Positions 1 through 6,794 of a stretch of DNA of 15,691 bases are shown here, in pieces (the stretch's first letter is position 1; every line of letters begins with the position of its first letter). Under the pieces are notes generated by a model. That model had not been told where the DNA came from and searched no databases. It saw only the letters and a program-made list of their open reading frames with translations. A program made the translations under genes and the position numbers. Origin of the DNA: DAOQVB01 sp964400865 (GTDB lineage Bacteria > Patescibacteriota > Microgenomatia > UBA1400 > PJMF01). The stretch lies in NCBI GenBank assembly GCA_964400865.1, contig CAYNWG010000021.1:1-15691 (forward strand). The letters are read 5' to 3'.

Positions 1-2
1 AC

Positions 3-659
3 GTGACGCAAACCGATACTGAAATTGAAACAAGGTTTCGCTCACTACTGGCTGAAACATATCCAGACCATTCGATTTACGGCGAAGAATATGGAGGATC
101 GCTTGATCCATCCAAACCAACCTGGATTCTCGATCCGCTTGATGGCACAACCAATTTTTCTCATCATATACCGCTGTTTTGTTCAATGGCGGCACTTCAA
201 ATTGATGGCAAAATAGTTGCCGCCGCCGTTTCGTCACCGATACAAGGTTTACTTTTTAGCGCCAGCCTCGGGGCTGGCGCCACCATCAACAACGAACCTT
301 TTCCCAAACCATCTCAAGCAACGGAGTTGGATTCTATTACACTACTACTAGATAGCGGTAAATCAACTAATGCCCGAGGCGATTCATATCGCTTTTTATC
401 TAAAGCTGGCAACCACTTTCGATCATTTCGAAAATTCGGTTGTATGGTGGCGCCATTACTGTATGCCACTCATGGGAAACTAGAAGCCACGATTATTTTT
501 GGTGTAGATTTATACGATATAGCAGGATTATCCTTAATTTTGAGTGAGGCTGGTTATTCAACTTTGGGCAAAGCAGGGAATCAGTGGCAACTAACTGAAA
601 ACTCTGATTTCATTGTCACGACGTCTAGCCTAAAATCAAAAATTGAGGCGCTAGTATGA
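3..659 (+). CDS. Inositol monophosphatase family phosphatase, 5' end cut off by window
   Basis: The protein is a Mg2+-dependent sugar-phosphatase-fold enzyme that removes phosphate from a small phosphomonoester, such as inositol 1-phosphate, histidinol phosphate or a similar sugar phosphate. The visible 218 residues hold the metal-site motifs in order: GEE (27-29), DPLDGT (44-49), and D172 in DLYDIAG, equivalent to the WD.A motif, followed by an SEAG stretch. The first visible codon is GTG, but the TQTDTEIE stretch matches the internal VT..D...E segment of the family. About 40 N-terminal residues therefore probably lie upstream of the window, and the GTG is likely an internal valine. The stop overlaps the next gene's start (ATGA). 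A GC-rich hairpin lies inside the gene at 259-280. The family is sure; the substrate cannot be read from sequence. Confidence 0.9.
   Translation: MTQTDTEIETRFRSLLAETYPDHSIYGEEYGGSLDPSKPTWILDPLDGTTNFSHHIPLFCSMAALQIDGKIVAAAVSSPIQGLLFSASLGAGATINNEPFPKPSQATELDSITLLLDSGKSTNARGDSYRFLSKAGNHFRSFRKFGCMVAPLLYATHGKLEATIIFGVDLYDIAGLSLILSEAGYSTLGKAGNQWQLTENSDFIVTTSSLKSKIEALV
259..280. repeat. GC-rich hairpin inside the phosphatase gene
   Basis: Perfect 9-bp arms GCGCCAGCC and GGCTGGCGC flank a TCGG loop, in frame with no apparent insertion in the protein. Confidence 0.85.
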
Positions 660-1192
660 AAATTGCGGTAATATCAGATACTCACGACTTCTTTTCAGGC
701 ATAGATTGGGCTCATCAGATAATCATCCAGGAAGAAGTTGAAGCCATCTGTCACTGTGGTGATTGGGTATCACCCTTCACGATGGAATATTTTGCTTCAG
801 TTTTTAGTGATGTGAAGGTGTCAATTTATAGTGTTTTTGGTAACAATGAAGGAGATGTAAAACGAATTTTAGAGAGAAACCAACAATTGCCCAACCCAAT
901 TAAGTTTGCGCCTAAAACAATGTTTCCATTGCATTTTGATGGAAAAAAAATAGCAATATATCATGGTCATGATGCTGACCTGCTTGAAGCATTGATTGAA
1001 AGCAACATGTACGACGCAATATTTACCGGTCACACCCATCAATATCGAAATGAGATACGAGGTAAAACTCTCATTTTAAATCCAGGATCTTTAATTCCAG
1101 CTCGATTAAGTAAGCCGAGTGGAGAACTATCACTCGCTATCTACGATACCACCTCAAATACCGCAATACATCATAGTATAAACTTAACGTGA
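656..1192 (+). CDS. YfcE/MJ0936-type metallophosphoesterase
   Basis: This is a compact (178 aa) calcineurin-like phosphodiesterase of the YfcE/MJ0936 subfamily, which hydrolyses phosphodiester or phosphomonoester substrates at a two-metal site. All five motifs are present: SDTH (7-10), a GD motif at 35-36 preceded by H33, GNNE (62-65), HGH (103-105) and GHTH (125-128), followed by LNPGS (141-145). The length is typical of the subfamily. The ATG overlaps the upstream stop by 4 nt (ATGA), and GAGG about 8 nt upstream can serve as Shine-Dalgarno, so translation is probably coupled. It sits between a phosphatase and a sugar-phosphate isomerase, which suggests phosphometabolite housekeeping, but the physiological substrate is unknown. 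Confidence 0.92.
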   Translation: MKIAVISDTHDFFSGIDWAHQIIIQEEVEAICHCGDWVSPFTMEYFASVFSDVKVSIYSVFGNNEGDVKRILERNQQLPNPIKFAPKTMFPLHFDGKKIAIYHGHDADLLEALIESNMYDAIFTGHTHQYRNEIRGKTLILNPGSLIPARLSKPSGELSLAIYDTTSNTAIHHSINLT

Positions 1193-2286
1193 AAGACTCT
1201 ATGACACCATCTTCAGTCGATTTGAATGACCGCAATAGTATTGCAAAACTGGATCAATCCAACATGCTTGGATCGATTGAAGCACTTGGAAAACAAATTG
1301 AACATGCCTGGCAAGAAACTCGTTCAATTTCGATTAAACCAACTACACCGATTACGCAAGTTGTGATCGCTGGAATGGGTGGATCTGGTTTGGGTGCAGA
1401 CGTAATCAAACACCTGTACACAGAACAGCTCACCGTTCCCTTAGACTTTATTCATGGCTACACACTTCCTGCATATGTAAATGAATCCACACTAGTCATT
1501 CTCTCAAGTTATTCTGGTAATACAGAAGAAATACTCGAGTGCGCCAAACAAACTCAAGCAAAAAAATCAACCATTGCTTGTATTGCTGCTGGCGGCGAAC
1601 TAGTCTCATTAGCAAAGAAACATCAATGGCCACTTTATGAAATAAAACCCACTCATAATCCATCAGGCCAACCTAGGATGGCAATTGGTTATTCGGTAAT
1701 CGGGACAATCGGACTATGCGAAAGAGCAGGAGTTGTGACAATTTCTCAATCCGAATTTGATACAACGACTGAGCTCATCACCAACCTTTGCCACGAGTAC
1801 GCAGTTGAGATTACTCAAGACAAGAACTTCGCTAAACTGTTGGCCTTTACGATGTTTAATAAACAAACGGTCTTAATTGCTCCCGACTTTTTAGAAGGTG
1901 CAATACACGTTGCCACCAATCAAAGTAACGAAAACGGCAAAACCTTTACCACTTACTTTGTGATACCAGAAATGAATCATCATTTGCTTGAATCACTGCG
2001 CTATCCCAATAGCCTACAGGATACTCATGTAGTACTCTTTTTTCAAAGTTTACTCGCAAATAGTAACAACCAGATAAGAGTTACTCTTTCGCAACAGATA
2101 TTTGAGGATCATGAAATAGAAACAATGCTGATTGCGCTTAAGGGGAATACAAAATTAGCTCAAGTTTTTGAACTGATTACCATGATGGCCTTTGCCACCT
2201 TTTACCAATGCATGCTAGAAGGAATTAATCCAAGCCCCATTCCGATCGTAGAGTCCTTCAAAGATTTACTAAAGAAAAATCGATAG
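1189..2286 (+). CDS. Bifunctional phosphoglucose/phosphomannose isomerase
   Basis: The enzyme interconverts glucose-6-phosphate or mannose-6-phosphate with fructose-6-phosphate in the cytoplasm. It is the two-SIS-domain type first known from crenarchaeal archaea, not the classical Pgi. Seen: a glycine-rich SIS segment GMGGSGLGAD (62-71), the phosphate-binding SSYSGNTEE (106-114), an Arg in QPRMAIGY (163), then NQSNEN with E248 and H264 in EMNHH. E248 and H264 have the same 16-residue spacing as the catalytic Glu/His pair of the archaeal enzyme. Length 365 aa is somewhat longer than usual (about 300-350). The start is either the GTG at 1189, which overlaps the upstream stop as GTGA and lies 6 nt after a TATAAA box, or the ATG at 1201 (361 aa). 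Neither has a good Shine-Dalgarno. Confidence 0.92.
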   Translation: MKDSMTPSSVDLNDRNSIAKLDQSNMLGSIEALGKQIEHAWQETRSISIKPTTPITQVVIAGMGGSGLGADVIKHLYTEQLTVPLDFIHGYTLPAYVNESTLVILSSYSGNTEEILECAKQTQAKKSTIACIAAGGELVSLAKKHQWPLYEIKPTHNPSGQPRMAIGYSVIGTIGLCERAGVVTISQSEFDTTTELITNLCHEYAVEITQDKNFAKLLAFTMFNKQTVLIAPDFLEGAIHVATNQSNENGKTFTTYFVIPEMNHHLLESLRYPNSLQDTHVVLFFQSLLANSNNQIRVTLSQQIFEDHEIETMLIALKGNTKLAQVFELITMMAFATFYQCMLEGINPSPIPIVESFKDLLKKNR

Positions 2287-2291
2287 TTAAT

Positions 2292-2321
2292 CTGCCTAAT
2301 CGTTAGAGTAAATGGTATGAT
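2292..2321 (+). promoter_or_regulatory. Extended -10 promoter of the PEP-synthase-like gene
   Basis: TATGAT (2316-2321) with TGG directly before it forms an extended -10. A weak CTGCCT (2292-2297) lies 18 bp upstream. Initiation 7 nt after the box falls on the A of the ATG at 2328, so the mRNA would be leaderless. Confidence 0.6.
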
Positions 2322-2327
2322 TACTGC

Positions 2328-4103
2328 ATGTCGATCCTGCCCATCGTCGTCCGAGTAGAACAATTTGCTGATTTTTCACAAGCCAACCTTGGAGATCGAG
2401 CGCTTGATTTAACTTGGTTGCGACAATTCGTTTCAGTTCCACCAACCCTACTCATTCCATCTGATACTTTCGATAAGGTACTCATCAGTACTCACAGCAT
2501 ACTCAAGCTACAACAACTAATAGACGACGACCAAAGTAGTCCGAATTCCAAACAAAAGAAAATTTCAGAATTTTTTACCAAACTCTTATTACCTCAATCC
2601 TTCATAACGCATATTCACGCTGAATATCATGAGTATTTTTCCAATCAACCAGTAAGAGTTTTTTCTGCTACCAGTTCAGCCGGTAGTACTATCAATGAAG
2701 TTCGTGGTGAAGTAAATCTGCTCATCGCAATTAAAAACATTTGGGGGGAATTAATCCTTAATTCGATAAAACAATCAAAGAAACACCTCCAGTTAGTACC
2801 ATCAAATATTTTAATTCAAGCAATCCCGATCACAAAAGTAATGGGATCTGTAGCCTCACATCACCTTGGAGGCATACACAAGGCAGCACTAGTCATTCAG
2901 GCGCAGACAGGATTGGGTAAAAAACAGGGAGAAATTGAAACATATCAAGTAGATGTTCGAAGTCAGGCGGTCATTGTCAGACCAGATGTCCAACAGCAAC
3001 AAAGACTCACTAGAAAATCAGAACTTACATTGCTCAGCGATGCTCAGTGCCGCCAGTTGGCGGCACTGAGCATCCCAATAATTCGTCAGCGTCTCCGCCC
3101 AATTGTCATCCATTGGTCGCTCACTCAAGATGGGTTTATTTTTTACGATCCGCTTCAACCAAGTCAAACAAACATCTCCTATCCAACCACACCAACTCAA
3201 CCGACTTCCGCAACCAAAGTGTATGTAGCCTCAAATAGCATCGCGAGAATGTCGGCATCCATACCCTTGGTAGACGGTGTTGGTCCAATCACTGCAAGAT
3301 ATTTAGTTCATACTTCAGGTCTTCACCCAATCGGTGCCCTCAGAAATACTTCCACACAAACTGTTTTAAAACACAATATCCGTCGAGCATTGTTTGAGTT
3401 AGTGTCTGTAAAACGAGAAGTAAATATACTCTATTCTTTGTATAACGCCACTCCAGCCCAACGCGCCAAGTTATTTCTTTCAGAAAGTGAGAAAACAGCA
3501 GATACTGAAACAGCTGGGCTGTCTGGCGCAAGCTTTTTACTCACCTTTCCGCAATGGTTGGATTTTGAGCTTCAAACACTCGCTGAATTTCTGAAACAAA
3601 CTCCAAGTCATTTGGATCTAGTGATTCCGGAAATCAAAACACCTACTGAAATTCCCTTGCTTCTCAAGCACATACAAAAGAGTGGACTACAAAAAATGCC
3701 GAATGTCAAAATTTGGTTAGAAATAGCTACGCCGGCTATTGCCCATAGCCTGCACCTCTTTCCGTTAGATAACATCTCTGGGATTCTGATCAATCTAAAC
3801 GAACTACTGCCTAGGTTACTGTGTATTGATCCTGCTATGATACGAGCGAAGAAAGAGAGCACCCAACAATTAGCGACGGCTGTCATCCAGGATCTCCTCA
3901 GCGCTGTATCAAAACAATTATTGCAAGCTTTTCATACGCAACAGATTAGCGTGATGGTCTTATCGCAAATCATTGAGCCAGTAATAGTGAAAAAGATTGT
4001 TAGTCTGGGTTGGCTGGGAATTTGTGTCCAACCAAGCCAAATCCTTGAAACCCGATCATATATTCAAAATGCAGAGAAACTCGTAATCGAACATAAGTTA
4101 TAA
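2328..4103 (+). CDS. Degenerate PEP-synthase-like protein lacking the phosphohistidine domain
   Basis: The protein resembles phosphoenolpyruvate synthase but is reduced to 591 aa (usual about 750-800). Residues about 1-275 follow the PEP/pyruvate-binding ATP-grasp domain: VRVFSATSS (109-117) stands for VRSSATAED, TGLGKKQG (194-201) for the GLGE..v.G segment, and IHWSLTQDG..FYDPLQ (261-277) for the IEWA.d.gklyilQaRP end. A Pro/Thr-rich linker (278-296) follows where the swivelling domain with its TCHAAI histidine should be. Residues about 297-590 follow the C-terminal TIM barrel (VDGVG 315-319, GLHPIGAL 331-338, IPEIKTPTE 433-441). The GSNDLTQ and GICGQ catalytic segments are replaced by LINLNELLP and VMVLSQIIE. 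Full PEP synthesis is therefore unlikely; it may be a regulator, binding protein or relic. The ATG lies 6 nt after an extended -10 box, so the transcript is probably leaderless. It precedes enolase by 2 bp. Confidence 0.78.
   Translation: MSILPIVVRVEQFADFSQANLGDRALDLTWLRQFVSVPPTLLIPSDTFDKVLISTHSILKLQQLIDDDQSSPNSKQKKISEFFTKLLLPQSFITHIHAEYHEYFSNQPVRVFSATSSAGSTINEVRGEVNLLIAIKNIWGELILNSIKQSKKHLQLVPSNILIQAIPITKVMGSVASHHLGGIHKAALVIQAQTGLGKKQGEIETYQVDVRSQAVIVRPDVQQQQRLTRKSELTLLSDAQCRQLAALSIPIIRQRLRPIVIHWSLTQDGFIFYDPLQPSQTNISYPTTPTQPTSATKVYVASNSIARMSASIPLVDGVGPITARYLVHTSGLHPIGALRNTSTQTVLKHNIRRALFELVSVKREVNILYSLYNATPAQRAKLFLSESEKTADTETAGLSGASFLLTFPQWLDFELQTLAEFLKQTPSHLDLVIPEIKTPTEIPLLLKHIQKSGLQKMPNVKIWLEIATPAIAHSLHLFPLDNISGILINLNELLPRLLCIDPAMIRAKKESTQQLATAVIQDLLSAVSKQLLQAFHTQQISVMVLSQIIEPVIVKKIVSLGWLGICVQPSQILETRSYIQNAEKLVIEHKL
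3039..3074. repeat. 36-bp palindrome inside a coding sequence
   Basis: Perfect 16-base arms (GATGCTCAGTGCCGCC at 3039-3054 and its complement at 3059-3074) flank the loop AGTT. The palindrome lies in frame and encodes part of a helix of the ATP-grasp-like domain (residues about 238-249) without an obvious insertion. Confidence 0.95.
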
Positions 4104-4105
4104 CT

Positions 4106-5383
4106 ATGGCAACAATACAAGGTATCTGGGCTAGGGAAGTCCTAGATTCCAGAGGAATACCCACCATCGAGTGTACCCTGTGGTTAGACACAGGAGGTAT
4201 TGTTGCCGCGAGTGTACCAACTGGCAGTAGTATTGGCAAATATGAGGCAGTAGAAATTCGAGACCGTGATCAAAATCGTTTCCTCGGCAAAGGAGTATCG
4301 CAAGCAGTGCAATCAATTAACACACTGATTGCCCCACAGCTAATCGGCAAAGATCCAACTTCACAGCAAGAGATCGATCAACTATTGATTAATCTTGACG
4401 GTACAGCCAAAAAAGAAAAACTAGGGGCCAACACACTTCTCGCGGTTTCTCAAGCAGTAATAAAAGGGGGTGCTTTAAGCGTTAACCAACCACTCTACTT
4501 CTATATCCAATCTAAATACAAAATGTCCCAGACTCTAAAAATACCCACCTGCATATACACCATGGTGAACGGGGGAGAGCATGGTGCAAATAACCTAGAT
4601 ATCCAAGAGTTTCAGATTATTGCCGCCTCACACTTAGATTTCTCAAATTCTCTCAATATGGCTGTGACTATGTTCCACCACTTGAGTCAAGTATTGGCAG
4701 CAAAAAACGCCATTCACTCGGTTGGACCCGTTGGCGGTTTCACTCCCAATTTGTACAATAATACCGATGTATTTGAACTGTTAATAGAAACCGCCAAAAC
4801 TACCTCGTATGTTTTTAGTCAAGATTTTTTCCTCGGATTTGATGCTGCTGCGAGCAAGTTTTATACCGGCGGTAAATATCATTTACGAGAACGTGCTGAA
4901 GGATATTCTCCAGCTGAATTACTTGAGTATTACAAAAAATTATACGATGTTTTTCGTGTGCTTTGTTTCGAAGATCCATTTAGAGAGGATGATGAAAAAA
5001 TGTGGCAACAAATAACCGCAGAACTCGGAGAGACCTCAAGAATTGTCTCAGATCTACTCACTGCGACTAATCCAGAACGAACCCAAAAAGCCATTGATAA
5101 GAAAATGGCCAACACACTACTGGTTAAACCAAATCAAATTGGAACTATGTCTGAAACCATAGCGGTAATTCAATTAGCCAAAAAAGCTGGTTGGCAAATT
5201 TTGGTTTCGCATAGAAGTGGAGAAACAAATGATGATTTAATTGCGGATTTTGCCGTTGGAATTGGCGCAGATTACGTCAAATTTGGACCCCCAAATAGAG
5301 GTGAGCGCACAGCAAAGTACAATCGGCTGCTAATGATTGAAGCTGAGATGAGACGCAGTCAACTAACCTCCGATACAAAGTAA
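4106..5383 (+). CDS. eno: Enolase with altered GDEGG active-site motif
   Basis: By family this is enolase (2-phosphoglycerate to phosphoenolpyruvate plus water), 425 aa, collinear with E. coli enolase. Retained: H159, E168 in DIQEF, metal ligands D246, E289 and D316, base K341, H369-R370-S371 and K392. Altered: the GDEGG motif reads GPVGG (207-211), so the acid catalyst Glu (E208 in E. coli, E211 in yeast) is V209. The Asp after metal ligand D316 is L317, and the SGAST active-site loop reads TGSSI (39-43). These substitutions are rare and argue for weak or changed activity, or for another residue supplying the acid. The gene begins 2 bp after the PEP-synthase-like gene. TAAGTT ending 6 nt before the ATG could add a leaderless start. 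The family is certain; the activity is in doubt. Confidence 0.93.
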   Translation: MATIQGIWAREVLDSRGIPTIECTLWLDTGGIVAASVPTGSSIGKYEAVEIRDRDQNRFLGKGVSQAVQSINTLIAPQLIGKDPTSQQEIDQLLINLDGTAKKEKLGANTLLAVSQAVIKGGALSVNQPLYFYIQSKYKMSQTLKIPTCIYTMVNGGEHGANNLDIQEFQIIAASHLDFSNSLNMAVTMFHHLSQVLAAKNAIHSVGPVGGFTPNLYNNTDVFELLIETAKTTSYVFSQDFFLGFDAAASKFYTGGKYHLRERAEGYSPAELLEYYKKLYDVFRVLCFEDPFREDDEKMWQQITAELGETSRIVSDLLTATNPERTQKAIDKKMANTLLVKPNQIGTMSETIAVIQLAKKAGWQILVSHRSGETNDDLIADFAVGIGADYVKFGPPNRGERTAKYNRLLMIEAEMRRSQLTSDTK

Positions 5384-5536
5384 TTTTTTAGCTTTTTCCA
5401 TTTCTTACCTATTTTGATACATTTTCACCCATTGCGTGAGCACCCTATATTCGGGTACTGTGTGGGTAGTTTGGTAATTGTTAGCCAAATTTATAACGTA
5501 ACTAGTATATATAAGTTAATTAAAATAGGAGATAGT
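5384..5536 (+). promoter_or_regulatory. lexA leader region with inverted repeats and putative promoter
   Basis: This 153-bp gap between enolase and lexA holds three structures. A nested stem pairs ACCCA (5427-5431) with TGGGT (5463-5467) around ACCC/GGGT (5442-5445/5453-5456). An inverted repeat TTTGG-N10-CCAAA (5470-5474/5485-5489) overlaps a possible -35 TTGGTA (5471-5476), paired with -10 TATAAC (5492-5497) at a short 15-bp spacing. An 18-bp imperfect palindrome lies at 5500-5517 (AACT...AGTT). Either repeat could be the LexA operator, as LexA usually represses itself, but neither matches the known proteobacterial or Bacillus SOS boxes. An intrinsic terminator for enolase is not evident. 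Confidence 0.4.
5527..5532 (+). promoter_or_regulatory. Shine-Dalgarno of lexA
   Basis: AGGAGA lies 4 nt before the ATG at 5537. This fixes the start of lexA and excludes the in-frame ATG 41 codons upstream at 5414. Confidence 0.8.
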
Positions 5537-6157
5537 ATGGCAGTCACCTTATACAAGCGTCAGCGTCAAATTGTTGACTTTATTGCTCAATATATTCAAA
5601 AGAATACCTACTCACCAACATTAAAAGAAATAGCGCAGGCCATTGGCGTTTCTTCATTAGCCACTATTCACGAGCATCTGCAGGCCTTAGAAAGAAAAAA
5701 AGTAATTCGTAAACAAGATGGCCAAGTCAGAGGGATTGAGCTAGTTGAAAAAACCTTTCTCTCCACATCCGAGAGCGTTGATCTGCCAATTCTAGGTTAC
5801 ATTGCAGCAGGATCTCCCATTGAGCCACATACTGATCCTAATGCCTCTTTCAAGGTTTCTCCTGAGCTTATCAGTGGTAAAAGAAGATCGTATGTACTTC
5901 AGGTTAAAGGTCAATCAATGATTGAGGATCATATTGATGACGGAGACTATGTCGTCATCGAGGAAACGCCCAGCGTCAATGATGGTGATATTGTCGTTGC
6001 CCTACTAGACAATGGTTTGGCTACACTAAAAAGATTTTACAAAGAAGTAACTAGAGTAAGACTCGAACCTGCTAATTCCAGCATGAGTCCAATTTATGCT
6101 ACTAATGTTCAAATCCAGGGCCGCGTAGTGGGGTTGATTCGGAGATACCAACAATAA
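5537..6157 (+). CDS. lexA: LexA SOS repressor / autoprotease
   Basis: LexA represses DNA-damage genes and cleaves itself when stimulated by RecA filaments. The 206-residue protein has an N-terminal winged helix (about 1-70; SPTLKEIAQAIG..S..TIHEHLQALE is the recognition region). Its S24 peptidase domain holds the scissile Ala91-Gly92 in GYIAAG, catalytic Ser127 in GQSM and Lys165 in ATLKRF. The length matches E. coli LexA (202 aa). The start at 5537 is chosen because of a strong AGGAGA just upstream and because MAVTLYKRQRQ aligns with family N-termini; the longer reading frame would add 41 non-homologous residues. The stop abuts the stop of the convergent adenosyltransferase with no gap. uvrB further along is a plausible target, but I could not find a convincing shared operator. 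Confidence 0.96.
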   Translation: MAVTLYKRQRQIVDFIAQYIQKNTYSPTLKEIAQAIGVSSLATIHEHLQALERKKVIRKQDGQVRGIELVEKTFLSTSESVDLPILGYIAAGSPIEPHTDPNASFKVSPELISGKRRSYVLQVKGQSMIEDHIDDGDYVVIEETPSVNDGDIVVALLDNGLATLKRFYKEVTRVRLEPANSSMSPIYATNVQIQGRVVGLIRRYQQ

Positions 6158-6715
6158 TCAGCGCGCACCACGAACGAATTGCTTTTCCGTATATTCAAGT
6201 GAGTGATTGACAAAACAACGAAGAATATACAGGTAATCAGAAAAACGATTAAGGTATTGAAATACCACTGGTCTAACATTTTCCTGTTGTGAAAGTGCGA
6301 CTACGGATCGTTCTGCCCTGCGACAGACAGTTCGCGCAATATCTAAATAACCCCCCAGTTCTGTACCCCCTGGTAACAAAAACTTTGTGTGCCAATCATC
6401 CGCCAATTGTTGTTGCAATTCATCCGATCGTTTTTCAAGCTCTCGCACCATTGCCGGGGCAAGCTTAGTATTTTTTGACCGAGCTAGTTCGGCTCCCAAA
6501 TAGAAAAGGGCATCTTGAACTGTGAGGAGATAAGCTCTGTGTGCCGAAAATTCATTACTCAGTTTTGCAACAACTAAACCCAACCAAGAATTGAGCTCAT
6601 CAACATCGCCAATAGCTGCAAATAGTGGATGATTTTTCGGCACACGCACGCCATCGATCAATCCAGATTCACCTGCATCACCAGTTTTAGTTGAGACTTT
6701 GATAAGTACTTTCAT
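6158..6715 (-). CDS. Cob(I)alamin adenosyltransferase, PduO type
   Basis: The enzyme transfers the adenosyl group of ATP to cob(I)alamin, giving coenzyme B12. The 185-residue protein shows the PduO/MMAB signatures: TKTGDAGESGL (9-19) for ATP, RVPK (24-27), GDVDELNSWLG (36-46), the CRRAER motif (131-136) and LNRFSDYLYIL (155-165). The length is usual for single-domain enzymes. No other B12 genes are nearby, so it probably activates salvaged cobalamin, for example for a B12-dependent ribonucleotide reductase elsewhere; that is inference. The ATG at 6715 lies 6 nt downstream of an extended -10 (TGA-TATGGT, minus strand) with no Shine-Dalgarno, pointing to a leaderless transcript. It converges with lexA, stops abutting. 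Confidence 0.94.
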   Translation of the reverse strand: MKVLIKVSTKTGDAGESGLIDGVRVPKNHPLFAAIGDVDELNSWLGLVVAKLSNEFSAHRAYLLTVQDALFYLGAELARSKNTKLAPAMVRELEKRSDELQQQLADDWHTKFLLPGGTELGGYLDIARTVCRRAERSVVALSQQENVRPVVFQYLNRFSDYLYILRCFVNHSLEYTEKQFVRGAR

Positions 6716-6794
6716 GGTAGTACCATATCAGACTTGCCTAATTAAATGAAGAGTGATATATATAACCTATAGTTATTAATACTAAACAATACAT
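6716..6794. promoter_or_regulatory. Divergent promoter region, adenosyltransferase / 6795 gene
   Basis: The minus-strand -10 TATGGT (6727 to 6722) ends 6 nt before the adenosyltransferase ATG, with TGA in the extended -10 position. On the plus strand, TTGCCT (6734-6739) and TATATA (6757-6762) are 17 bp apart with an upstream TGA (6754-6756), giving a start near 6769 and a short leader with no clear Shine-Dalgarno. The -35-like TGCCTAAT also occurs at 2293-2300, in front of the PEP-synthase-like gene. Confidence 0.55.

Noticed and set aside
3018..3200. Minus-strand open frame across the 36-bp palindrome as a small gene
   Set aside because: It is a shadow frame of the plus-strand gene with no promoter or Shine-Dalgarno; its apparent similarity to the plus-strand product comes from the palindrome itself reading the same on both strands.
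3452..3532. Separated complementary segments (AGCCCA / TGGGCT) as another intragenic element
   Set aside because: The arms are only 6-7 bp and about 60 bp apart, which is expected by chance.
5384..5410. T-rich run after enolase as an intrinsic terminator
   Set aside because: No GC stem precedes the T-run; the nearby stem-loop lies after it and lacks a following T-tract.
5414..5536. 41-residue N-terminal extension of LexA from an ATG at 5414
   Set aside because: The strong AGGAGA Shine-Dalgarno sits before 5537, the family N-terminus aligns there, and the upstream stretch contains the inverted repeats and putative promoter.
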